Translations under genes and position numbers: made by a program | NCBI GenBank assembly: GCA_019100305.1 | Contig: JAHRHW010000201.1 | Coordinates: 1-7,968, forward strand | Direction of reading: 5' to 3' | DNA from: Candidatus Thiodiazotropha taylori | GTDB lineage: Bacteria; Pseudomonadota; Gammaproteobacteria; Chromatiales; Chromatiaceae | DNA: 7,968 bases | In this document: in pieces, positions 1-6,709 of the stretch | How positions within the stretch are numbered: the first letter of the stretch is position 1 | How the letters are laid out: each line of letters starts with the position of its first letter | Notes under the pieces: model-generated | What the model was told of the DNA's origin: nothing | The model's input: only the letters and a program-made list of their open reading frames with translations | Database searches by the model: none

Positions 1-164
1 GCAACCGTTTGAGTCGCTGCCGCATGATCCAATTGGCGCAACAGACAGCGCTGATAATCTGTCACGGGCTGTGCAGACAATGAGACGGAGAGAGATAACG
101 AGGACAACAAAAGGATAAGCTGAAGTGGCCTGACTGAAGCAAAAGAGAGTTCTATCGATTTCAT
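1..164 (-). CDS. Exported protein, N-terminal part (runs off left edge); possibly outer-membrane phospholipase A
   Basis: The minus-strand frame stays open from an ATG at 164-162 to the window edge, giving 54 codons. It begins with a short polar/charged segment (MKSIELSFASVRP), then a leucine/serine-rich hydrophobic core, and a likely signal peptidase I site at about residue 33 (SLSA before QPV). This predicts export. The start ATG overlaps the TGA of tadA in an ATGA arrangement, so the gene is probably translated by coupling from the tadA message; no separate ribosome binding site is evident. The mature start (TDYQRCLLRQLDHAAATQTV) has a Cys in a Tyr-x-x-Cys context followed by a helix. It reminds me of the N-terminus of proteobacterial phospholipase A (PldA-type) proteins, but too little is present to assign this. 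Export is well supported; the phospholipase identity is only a suggestion. Confidence 0.6.
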   Translation of the reverse strand, partial: MKSIELSFASVRPLQLILLLSSLSLSVSLSAQPVTDYQRCLLRQLDHAAATQTV

Positions 165-640
165 GCTTTAGATTTAATGCGTTTACGCCTGAAAAAGTCC
201 TGCAACAGCTTGGCACTCTGCTCCATCATCAAACCACCTTCCACCTCGACACGGTGATTGAATCGACTATCCGTAGGTAACAGATCGAAGACACTGCCGG
301 CTGCGCCACCTTTCGGATCTGGTGCTCCAAACACTACCCGCCTGACCCTGGCATGGACAATCGCACCGGCGCACATGGGACAGGGCTCGAGGGTGACATA
401 CAAAGTACTATCCGGAAGGCGGTAGTTCTTCTCCTTTTTCGCCGCATCCCTCAATGCCACAATCTCGGCATGCGCGGTAGGATCATGACCACCGATAGGC
501 TGATTCCAGCCCTCACCAACCACTTTTCCCTGTCTGACCACAACGGCCCCAACCGGCACCTCACCCAGTTGCTCAGCCCGCGCCGCTAACATCAGGGCGT
601 GCTGCATGAAAAGCTCATCATGCTCGTCTTCTGCTGACAT
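161..640 (-). CDS. tadA: tRNA-specific adenosine deaminase TadA
   Basis: This 159-residue cytoplasmic zinc enzyme deaminates adenosine 34 of the tRNA-Arg anticodon to inosine, allowing one tRNA to read several Arg codons. The deaminase signature is complete: HAE at residues 57-59 (zinc ligand His57, proton-shuttle Glu59) and PCPMC at 86-90 (zinc ligands Cys87 and Cys90). The early GEVPVGAVVV segment at 26-35 and the AGAIVHARVRRVVFGAPDPKGGAAGS region at 91-116 are typical of TadA. Length is close to the E. coli enzyme (about 167). The start at 640 is preferred because the leader up to FMQHAL matches the usual TadA N-terminus; an internal Met12 would cut it short. The Shine-Dalgarno sequence is weak. 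The C-terminus is basic (RRKRIKSKA), as often seen in tRNA-binding tails. It is co-transcribed with the overlapping downstream exported-protein gene. Confidence 0.96.
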   Translation of the reverse strand: MSAEDEHDELFMQHALMLAARAEQLGEVPVGAVVVRQGKVVGEGWNQPIGGHDPTAHAEIVALRDAAKKEKNYRLPDSTLYVTLEPCPMCAGAIVHARVRRVVFGAPDPKGGAAGSVFDLLPTDSRFNHRVEVEGGLMMEQSAKLLQDFFRRKRIKSKA

Positions 641-667
641 GAATTACGTCTTTTTACTCAGGCCTGT

Positions 668-724
668 GGACACTAACTCAGATTGAAATCTGTAGTGAGA
701 AAGTTCATTCCGGGTTAGGTGTCC
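668..724. repeat. Nested inverted repeat in the tadA leader
   Basis: Outer arms GGACACTAA (668-676) and TTAGGTGTCC (715-724) are complementary except for one bulged G. They enclose a perfect dyad CAGATT-GA-AATCTG (679-692). The inner dyad can alternatively extend through CACTA (671-675) pairing with TAGTG (693-697), so the two folds compete for the same bases. The element ends 27 bp upstream of the tadA start. If transcribed, it would form a structured leader; as DNA, the inner dyad could be a regulator site. No known riboswitch class is recognisable. Confidence 0.4.
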
Positions 725-891
725 TGGCATTCATCGGCGTCATTTCTGCAAATATTACCACTTTACCTATTGTTATCCATCAAATAATACGTGAATTTAA
801 TTCGTACTGCTATTGGATGACCGAAATCAAAGCAATTCATCCATTGCCGTTAAGATGTGTGACACTGATTTCCGTGCTAACCGATGGTTAT

Positions 892-926
892 TTGACACTT
901 CAATTTCGACTGCCAAATATTATACT
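892..926 (+). promoter_or_regulatory. Possible sigma-70 promoter for the binding-protein/c-di-GMP genes
   Basis: An exact -35 hexamer TTGACA (892-897) is followed by AAATATTATACT, containing -10-like TATTAT at 918-923. The spacer is 20 nt, longer than optimal, which keeps confidence low. The position, about 170 bp before the first plausible start codon at 1097, would leave a long leader. Confidence 0.2.
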
Positions 927-1096
927 TAGTGAGTGCGGTGACTGCGGCTGGCCTATACAAGACTTCAATCAGGATTGCCATTCACCGAATGTTGAAATCA
1001 GCAACTATGCAGGTTGAAATATAGCCAGCAGGCATGGACTATAGAGGTTTTCAACCCAGGGAAGAAGTAAACTTCAAATACTGGATTTACTACCTG

Positions 1097-1903
1097 ATGA
1101 GAAAAAGCACCATTATCGTCCTAAGCTTGATTGTGATTTCGATCCTATCAGCCTATGTAATCAATCACCCCGGCCTCTCACCCGAGCAACCCCTTCCCAG
1201 GAAAGAGCTGCTCGTCTACTGCGGTATCACGATGATTCAACCGATGTCGGAAATCGCATCGATTCTGGAAAAACAGGAGAATATCAAGATTTCCATCATT
1301 AAGGGTGGCTCTGGCAATCTGCTCAGGTCAATCAAGTTCAATCGTTTGGGGGATCTCTATCTACCTGGCTCTGAATCCTACATCCAACAAGCCATGGAAA
1401 ACGACCTGATTGAAGAGTCAACCCATATCGGCTACAACAAGGCGGCTATCATGGTTCGCCAAGGCAACCCGAAGAACATCCCAGCTGGGGTGACAACCCT
1501 GCTGGACCCGGATCTGTACATTGTGATCGGCAATCCGGATACTGGCAGCATCGGCAAAGAGACGAAAAAAATACTCACAGCTGCTGGAATATTCAATCAA
1601 GCGATGCAAAATGCGAGGGAATTGACAACTGACTCGAAACGTCTGGTTGAAGTATTAAAGAAGGGTGAAGCCGATCTGGTGATCAACTGGTATGCAACGG
1701 CCACATGGCCGGAAAATTCAGAGCATATTGATGCCCTGCCCATAGATGAAAAATATGCCGTAAAGAAAAAACTGGTACTGGGCCTGTTGAAAACATCAAA
1801 ATACCCCGAACTCGCCAGAAAATTCATGGACTATGCCTCCTCTGACATAGGCCGAAGCATTTTTGAGCGCTACGGGCTCTATACTCTTGATCAGAACATC
1901 TAA
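1097..1903 (+). CDS. ModA-like periplasmic solute-binding protein (likely sensor partner)
   Basis: This is a type 2 periplasmic binding protein most like the molybdate/tungstate-binding ModA/WtpA group. Counting from the ATG at 1097 (268 residues), residues 2-20 form a signal peptide or membrane anchor (MRKSTIIVLSLIVIS...). The first strand ELLVYCGITM (38-47) and the ligand-loop-like KGGSGNLL (69-76) follow. A second lobe has VIGNPDTGSIG (143-153) and GEADLVINWYATATW (190-204), all typical ModA-fold positions. The frame opens further upstream to an ATG at 1034, but that start adds 21 polar/aromatic residues before the hydrophobic segment, so 1097 is preferred; neither start has a strong ribosome binding site. 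A clear AxA cleavage site is lacking, so the protein may stay tethered to the inner membrane. No ABC permease or ATPase follows. Instead a GGDEF-EAL receptor begins 6 bp after the stop, which suggests sensing rather than transport. The ligand is unknown. Confidence 0.8.
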   Translation: MRKSTIIVLSLIVISILSAYVINHPGLSPEQPLPRKELLVYCGITMIQPMSEIASILEKQENIKISIIKGGSGNLLRSIKFNRLGDLYLPGSESYIQQAMENDLIEESTHIGYNKAAIMVRQGNPKNIPAGVTTLLDPDLYIVIGNPDTGSIGKETKKILTAAGIFNQAMQNARELTTDSKRLVEVLKKGEADLVINWYATATWPENSEHIDALPIDEKYAVKKKLVLGLLKTSKYPELARKFMDYASSDIGRSIFERYGLYTLDQNI

Positions 1904-1909
1904 AGTAGT

Positions 1910-2149
1910 ATGCCACAGCTAACCGAACATCCCATCCAAAGACAGATCATCGGCCTGGCCCTTTCCATATTCGCTATCGTCGTGGTGTTGGTTGGCATTC
2001 ATACTGGCTTTCGAAGCAAAGCCAACCAAATCGAAAACCAGCTCGACAATCAAAAAGCACGTCAGGAGATAGGACTGTCGATCTATCAACGGCTGTTTTC
2101 TGCAAAGGCCTCAGTATTTAAACTGAGCACACTGGATAACCGTCTTTAG
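1910..2149 (+). pseudogene. N-terminal fragment of the GGDEF-EAL receptor, cut by an in-frame TAG
   Basis: Seventy-nine codons begin 6 bp after the binding-protein gene. They encode a short cytoplasmic start, one transmembrane helix (about residues 13-31, IIGLALSIFAIVVVLVGI) and the first 48 residues of a helical periplasmic domain, ending ...STLDNRL before TAG at 2147-2149. The same frame continues at once after the stop (LEIVKKRFDDNL, 2150-2185) into the large open frame starting at 2186. Read through, it is one 943-codon gene. The amber is one transition away from CAG (Gln), which would suit this charged helix. I see no frameshift. Alternatives are a recent nonsense mutation, a base-call error, or natural readthrough. 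Confidence 0.75.
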
Positions 2150-2185
2150 CTGGAAATCGTAAAAAAGCGTTTCGACGACAACCTG

Positions 2186-4741
2186 ATGATAATCAAGGAA
2201 GGGCTCGCCATACTGCACAACGGAGGTGTTTTCAAAGACCAGATTGCAACCAATATTCCCGGCCAGAACTCCATGAATCTGGTTGCCAATTACTACCTGC
2301 CTGAGTCAGAGGGGTATGTTCTTGAAGTACTCGAATTGGGACCGGCAATTCATAATCTGGATGAACAAGCACAACTTCTCTACCAATTGATTAAATCGAG
2401 AATTGAGCTGTTTCCAAACGAACCCGCGGATCTGCAGGTCCGCATCCTTAATCTGATAAAGACCATAAATACCATACTGCAAAGAACACAGGAAAATGCT
2501 GCCCGAATACTCTATGACAGCCAGGAGAGAATCTCACATCTATCCGTTGAATACAAAGAGAGTGAAAGTCTTTACGACAGCTTCCACTTACCCGTAGTGG
2601 TGATCGCGCTGGGCCTGTCTGCCTACCTGCTGCTTGTTACACTAACCAGAGTCGGAAATGTCATTGAGAACCGCCAACAGGCCGAGGATCAGTTACATCT
2701 GCTGCTCGATACGACTGTGGAAGGTATATTCGGGGTGGATAACCAGGGAATCACCACTTTCGTCAACCCCTCTGCTTCACGCATGCTCGGCTATAGTCCG
2801 GAAGAGTTGATCAACCGTAGCAACCATACATTGATCCACCATACTCGCAGCGATGGATCCCCCTACCCAGCCTCCGAGTGCTGCATGCTTGAAGTATTGA
2901 AAGGTGGAACGGTCCATACCGTTGATGATGAGGTGTTCTGGCGCAAAGATGGCACCTCGTTCCCGGTGGAATATTCCAGCAATCCGATCCACCGTAAGGG
3001 AAAAATAGTTGGGGCGGTTGTTAATTTCCGCGATATCAGTGAGCGAAAACAGGCGGAAAAACGCATTCGAACCCTGCTTCAAGCGATCGAGCAGAGCCCT
3101 GTTTCAGTTGTCATGACAGATACCAACGGTGATATCGAATATGTCAACAGAGCATTCGAAATCACCACCGGCTATGAAGCCCATGAAGTGCTGGGTAAAA
3201 ACCCACGTATCCTCAAATCAGATAACACACCAGTAGAGTACTTCAAAGAGCTTTGGCAGGCAATCGGATCAGGTCAATCCTGGCGTGGTGAACTGCAGAA
3301 CCGCAAAAAGAATGGCGACCTTTTCTGGGAACGGGCATACATCGCGCCGGTGGTGGATGAAACAGGATCAACCAGTCACTACCTGGCCGTCAAAGAGGAT
3401 ATCAGCCTGCAGAAACAGCAGGAAGAAAAGATCCTGCATCAAGCCAATTATGACAGCCTGACGAACCTGCCCAATCGTTTTCTTACGCTTGACCGACTCT
3501 CTCAGATCATCAAGGAGGCGCAGAGAAATGAGCAGATGGCAGCCGTGCTGTTTCTCGACCTGGATGACTTCAAGAAGGTCAATGATTCCATGAGTCACGA
3601 GGCAGGGGATAAGTTACTGATCCAGGCAGCCAAGCGGTTGAAAGAGTCTGTGCGCATTGACGATACGGTCTCTCGTCTGGGCGGGGATGAGTTCATCATA
3701 CTGCTAGGCAGCCTGCATACTGAAAAGGAGGTACTGCCAATTGCAGAAAAAATACTCAATTGCTTCAAGCCGCCTTTCGTTCTGGATGGACGCGAACTGA
3801 TACTCACCGCCAGCATAGGCATCTCTATATATCCAAGTGACGGCAACAACCCGGCAGAACTACTACGCAATGCTGATACTGCCATGTATCAATCCAAAGA
3901 ACAGGGACGAAACACTTTTAACTTCTTTACTCATGAGATGAATAAAGGAATATCAAGACGATTACAGATTGAAGAGCAGTTGCATGGCGCACTGGAGAGA
4001 AATGAGTTTCAACTCTACTATCAACCGATACTCGACATTGCCAAACGTGAAGTCATTGGCGCCGAATCCCTGCTAAGATGGAACAATGCGGTACTGGGCG
4101 AAGTCAGGCCCGATGAGTTCATTCCAATCACGGAACAGACCGGTCAGATCATACCCTTAGGTCAATTTGTGATTGAACAGGCTCTGTGTATGACAGCACA
4201 GTGGCAAAATCAATATAGCAAACCTTTTAAAGTAGCCATCAATATCTCACCAAGACAGTTCAGGGATCCCAGCCTGGTAAAACAGATCAAAGCGGCATTG
4301 GCTCACTGCAGCATCCCCAGCAATTCTGTTGTTCTGGAGATCACAGAGGGTGTCTTAATGAGTGGTCACACCTATATCGATGATGCCTTGTCTGAATTAA
4401 ACAATCTTGGCGTGACCATTACCATGGATGATTTCGGCACCGGATACTCTTCCCTGAGTTATCTGCGCCGATACCCATTCGGCAATCTGAAGATCGATCG
4501 CAGCTTTATTAATGACATCACCATCGATCCAGCCGACAGAGAACTTGTAAATGCCACCATTGCCATGGCACATGGCCTGGGAATCACCGTGGTCGCAGAA
4601 GGGGTTGAGACAGAGGAGCAACTTAACTATCTGCAACAACAGGGTTGCGATATGGCCCAGGGGTATCTTTTCAGCAAACCCATACCTGTGGGTGAGATGC
4701 AGCGACTGTTGCAGAAAAAACAGAAACTGACTACCGTCTGA
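2186..4741 (+). CDS. Membrane PAS-PAS-GGDEF-EAL c-di-GMP signalling protein (N-terminus lost to an in-frame stop)
   Basis: The protein makes and/or degrades cyclic di-GMP. Numbering from the ATG at 2186 (851 residues): a mostly helical periplasmic part (1-134), a transmembrane helix (about 135-156, LPVVVIALGLSAYLLLVTL), two PAS domains (about 170-285 and 295-408), GGDEF (about 417-575) and EAL (about 593-835). The GGDEF domain has NYDSLTNLPNR (421-431), metal-site DLDDFK (458-463), an intact GGDEF (499-503) and an RxxD inhibitory site (R490-D493), so cyclase activity with product feedback is predicted. The EAL domain has an ESL variant (627-629) but keeps N686, E718, the DDFGTGYSSL loop (748-757), K769, E805 and Q825, so phosphodiesterase activity is also plausible. 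ATG 2186 has no good ribosome binding site. The frame continues back through TAG at 2147 to an ATG at 1910, which supplies the first transmembrane helix. The preceding gene probably encodes its periplasmic ligand-binding partner. Confidence 0.93.
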   Translation: MIIKEGLAILHNGGVFKDQIATNIPGQNSMNLVANYYLPESEGYVLEVLELGPAIHNLDEQAQLLYQLIKSRIELFPNEPADLQVRILNLIKTINTILQRTQENAARILYDSQERISHLSVEYKESESLYDSFHLPVVVIALGLSAYLLLVTLTRVGNVIENRQQAEDQLHLLLDTTVEGIFGVDNQGITTFVNPSASRMLGYSPEELINRSNHTLIHHTRSDGSPYPASECCMLEVLKGGTVHTVDDEVFWRKDGTSFPVEYSSNPIHRKGKIVGAVVNFRDISERKQAEKRIRTLLQAIEQSPVSVVMTDTNGDIEYVNRAFEITTGYEAHEVLGKNPRILKSDNTPVEYFKELWQAIGSGQSWRGELQNRKKNGDLFWERAYIAPVVDETGSTSHYLAVKEDISLQKQQEEKILHQANYDSLTNLPNRFLTLDRLSQIIKEAQRNEQMAAVLFLDLDDFKKVNDSMSHEAGDKLLIQAAKRLKESVRIDDTVSRLGGDEFIILLGSLHTEKEVLPIAEKILNCFKPPFVLDGRELILTASIGISIYPSDGNNPAELLRNADTAMYQSKEQGRNTFNFFTHEMNKGISRRLQIEEQLHGALERNEFQLYYQPILDIAKREVIGAESLLRWNNAVLGEVRPDEFIPITEQTGQIIPLGQFVIEQALCMTAQWQNQYSKPFKVAINISPRQFRDPSLVKQIKAALAHCSIPSNSVVLEITEGVLMSGHTYIDDALSELNNLGVTITMDDFGTGYSSLSYLRRYPFGNLKIDRSFINDITIDPADRELVNATIAMAHGLGITVVAEGVETEEQLNYLQQQGCDMAQGYLFSKPIPVGEMQRLLQKKQKLTTV

Positions 4742-5023
4742 AGTCAAAAGCAGACAAATTTCACAAAATCCCTTTCTGCAGGCCGGCCAATCCAGCTATG
4801 CTGTGGTAACTGCTAACCAGTTTCGGTAGTTATATTTCACTCACTGACGCACTACACTTAAGCAGCACCTTCCAACCTTGAGTTATTTCGGTGTGTGAGC
4901 GGCATGACCGAGGAGTCTCAGACATATGGATTGTGGCATCCCCATCAAAACCAAACAATCAGAGATACTCAATTCAACGCCAAGCTATCGGAATCGGCAA
5001 CAGACTGAAAAAGGAGGCCAGCC
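4742..5023. other. Intergenic region before the SGNH-type gene
   Basis: No gene and no clear rho-independent terminator follow the GGDEF-EAL gene. Visible elements are an 8-bp GGCCGGCC palindrome (4781-4788), a small CAGC-TAT-GCTG dyad (4793-4803), and a weak AACTG-CTAAC-CAGTT dyad just after it. No canonical -35/-10 pair stands out. The right end carries a strong ribosome binding site for the next gene (AAGGAGG, 5011-5017). Confidence 0.4.
5011..5017 (+). promoter_or_regulatory. Ribosome binding site deciding the start at 5024
   Basis: AAGGAGG lies 6 nt before the ATG at 5024, near-ideal spacing. It is the strongest Shine-Dalgarno match in the left two thirds of the window and fixes the start of the 500-residue protein. 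Confidence 0.85.
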
Positions 5024-6526
5024 ATGGCGGAAATAAACTGTTCTGGTATTATAGACACGGTACTAACTTCAGATATTTCTGAGAGCGATCAAACAGTGAC
5101 GGTCGCCTCGTCATCCGGCTTTCCGACCTTGGATACAGGTGACTGGTTCTGGGCCAGGATCCTCCGGCTTGAGGACGGCATAGATGAGCTTGTGAAAGTC
5201 ACCGACATCTCAGGCGTCAGCTGGAGCATTGAACGCGCAGCCACCGCCTATGCCTTCAATACAGGCGACACAATCACACTTTGCAAAGGCGATGCAGGTA
5301 AGATTGGTGTACTGGGGGCATCTGAAATTGTCTTCCCCTGGTTCGAAACCTGGTCTGCCCTGGCACAACGTGCGTTTGACGCCGAAGGTGTTGATGTGGA
5401 TATACACCATACAGGATCCGGTGCACTTACCCATTTCACAGCATTGAACAGCATCGATCTGGAGACCGGCAAGAACTACGTGGAGATCACCAACTCCATG
5501 AAACTTGACATCATTGTGGTGGAACTGGGAATTACCGACGCCATACTGAATATCGACAACAGATCCACACCACAACTGATCATGGATGCACAAGCCCTCT
5601 ACGCCGCACTGCGCGAAGGCAGCCCGGATGCAGTCATCATCTACTCCAGGCAAATACCCTATGATGAAGTTCAACATGGCGGCAAAGTCGAATCGGAAAT
5701 CAAAAAGAAGTATTGTATTCCCCATCTGCACTCCACCAGCACCATGCCAGGTGAGACTGGTTTGTATACCTCTGAAACCACTGAGCTGGAAAAGATCATT
5801 GATCCATCGATGCAGGATCGATTAAGAGATTGGAAAGCATTGGATGCAGAGTGCCAGAATCTAGCGGATGTGGTCGCGCACACCGATTATTTCAGGCCCG
5901 CCCGACTTGGCCTGCTATCCCATGACCGCCTGCATCTCTCCTCACTCGGGCACATTTTCTTCCTCAGTGATATGTGGAAGGTTTTCAAGTCAGACACAAC
6001 CCTTGCATCACGCATCCCGCAGCTTGATAACATTAGGAACCTGGGCAACTTCACCGATCTATCCATCACCTGGGAGAGCGCGGTCAAACCTGATGCGCTC
6101 GGTGATGGTTATCTCATAGACCCAGAATGGCTGGATGGTTTTGAATATCCCATGTGGCTCAACATCAGGGATTATGCTCGAGTTGCCAGTTATCCGGAAT
6201 ACTGGGGCAATCAACAGCGACCCTCCATATCCATTTCTGACCGGGTGGTACGCAACAACGGTGAAGTGTTTATCGTCATGCTCAGTAATGTCTGGCCCAG
6301 TCAACCTGTCGCGTCAAAACTCTGGTCCGCAGAAAACGATGAACCCTCATTTTTTGATGAATACACACCACCAAAAATCACCTCAGGCAGTGGTGACATG
6401 CTGGAGGCATACAGCCCACCATCAGGCATAATTCCACCCGGCGACTACTTCATCAAGTATCGAATCGGCCCTGATGTGTTCGGACCCTTTCCAATTGCCA
6501 TCTTCGACAGCTACCCTTGGGAATAG
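5024..6526 (+). CDS. Divergent SGNH/GDSL-type hydrolase with phage-tail-like N-terminal module
   Basis: This 500-residue protein has no signal peptide or membrane segment. Residues 8-86 (TSDISESDQTVTVASSSGFP, ending in ERAATAYAFNTGDTITL) read like the small beta modules found in phage tail and fibre proteins. Residues about 92-320 follow the SGNH hydrolase layout. Strand KIGVLGAS (93-100) stands where GDS is expected, with Asp replaced by Ala but Ser100 kept. The block II glycine lies in HHTGSGALT (128-136). Strand DIIVVELGITDA (162-173) stands at GxND, with Asn replaced by Thr171. Block V is DRLHLSSLGH (301-310), giving Asp301 and His304. The Ser-Asp-His triad is thus plausible, but the oxyanion Asn is missing. 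Residues about 345-500 match nothing I recognise and are rich in Pro, Trp and Tyr. The gene stands alone, with no phage genes nearby. A carbohydrate esterase or a domesticated tail-fibre protein are guesses; the substrate is unknown. Confidence 0.7.
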   Translation: MAEINCSGIIDTVLTSDISESDQTVTVASSSGFPTLDTGDWFWARILRLEDGIDELVKVTDISGVSWSIERAATAYAFNTGDTITLCKGDAGKIGVLGASEIVFPWFETWSALAQRAFDAEGVDVDIHHTGSGALTHFTALNSIDLETGKNYVEITNSMKLDIIVVELGITDAILNIDNRSTPQLIMDAQALYAALREGSPDAVIIYSRQIPYDEVQHGGKVESEIKKKYCIPHLHSTSTMPGETGLYTSETTELEKIIDPSMQDRLRDWKALDAECQNLADVVAHTDYFRPARLGLLSHDRLHLSSLGHIFFLSDMWKVFKSDTTLASRIPQLDNIRNLGNFTDLSITWESAVKPDALGDGYLIDPEWLDGFEYPMWLNIRDYARVASYPEYWGNQQRPSISISDRVVRNNGEVFIVMLSNVWPSQPVASKLWSAENDEPSFFDEYTPPKITSGSGDMLEAYSPPSGIIPPGDYFIKYRIGPDVFGPFPIAIFDSYPWE

Positions 6527-6530
6527 GCCC

Positions 6531-6570
6531 ATTGGCAGGATAGGGTTGAGTACAACACTATCCTGCCAAT
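6531..6570. terminator. Strong hairpin after the SGNH-type gene, probable bidirectional terminator
   Basis: Starting 4 nt after the TAG, arms ATTGGCAGGATAG (6531-6543) and CTATCCTGCCAAT (6558-6570) pair perfectly over 13 bp. After one G/A mismatch an inner GTTG/CAAC stem closes an AGTA tetraloop. It lies between convergent genes. No T-run follows on either strand, so it is not a textbook rho-independent terminator; it may act as an mRNA 3' end protector or a rho-assisted stop. Confidence 0.6.
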
Positions 6571-6709
6571 ATTGATTACCGATCGGCGCTTGTCTGGCAC
6601 CACTGGTGACATGGGCTCAATATTAGGACCTGCCAACGCCAATCCATGGGCAAAGTTACACACGGTACAACTCTGCGCATTCTCGATTCAGAGACGCCCC
6701 GCAACTGAA

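Larger units (their letters stand above)
641..1096. other. Intergenic region between divergent tadA and binding-protein genes
   Basis: No convincing gene is present. It should hold the promoters for tadA (leftward) and the binding-protein/c-di-GMP pair (rightward). A nested inverted repeat lies at 668-724 (listed separately). An exact TTGACA at 892-897 is followed by an A/T-rich stretch with TATTAT (918-923) and TATACT (921-926). The spacing to these (20 and 23 nt) is longer than the usual 16-18, so I treat it only as a possible sigma-70 promoter for the rightward genes. A 66-codon open frame at 817-1017 has no ribosome binding site and no recognisable protein character. Confidence 0.5.

Noticed and set aside
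817..1017. 66-codon open frame upstream of the binding-protein gene
   Set aside because: No ribosome binding site, no recognisable protein character, and it lies in the expected promoter/leader region.
2147..2149. Pyrrolysine or other recoding at the TAG as the default explanation
   Set aside because: No downstream recoding structure or suppressor gene is visible in the window; a point mutation or read error is simpler, so recoding is kept only as something to test.
4861..5010. Possible c-di-GMP riboswitch before the SGNH-type gene, given the neighbouring c-di-GMP protein
   Set aside because: The conserved GEMM core and its paired stems are not visible; only short, weak dyads are present.
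4891..5082. 63-codon plus-strand frame overlapping the start of the SGNH-type gene
   Set aside because: It overlaps the well-supported start at 5024 in another frame and shows no domain, signal or ribosome binding site.
5210..5731. 173-codon open frame on the minus strand inside the SGNH-type gene
   Set aside because: Antisense to a strongly supported gene with its own good ribosome binding site; the Cys/Gly-rich composition is what a reverse reading of this coding sequence would give.
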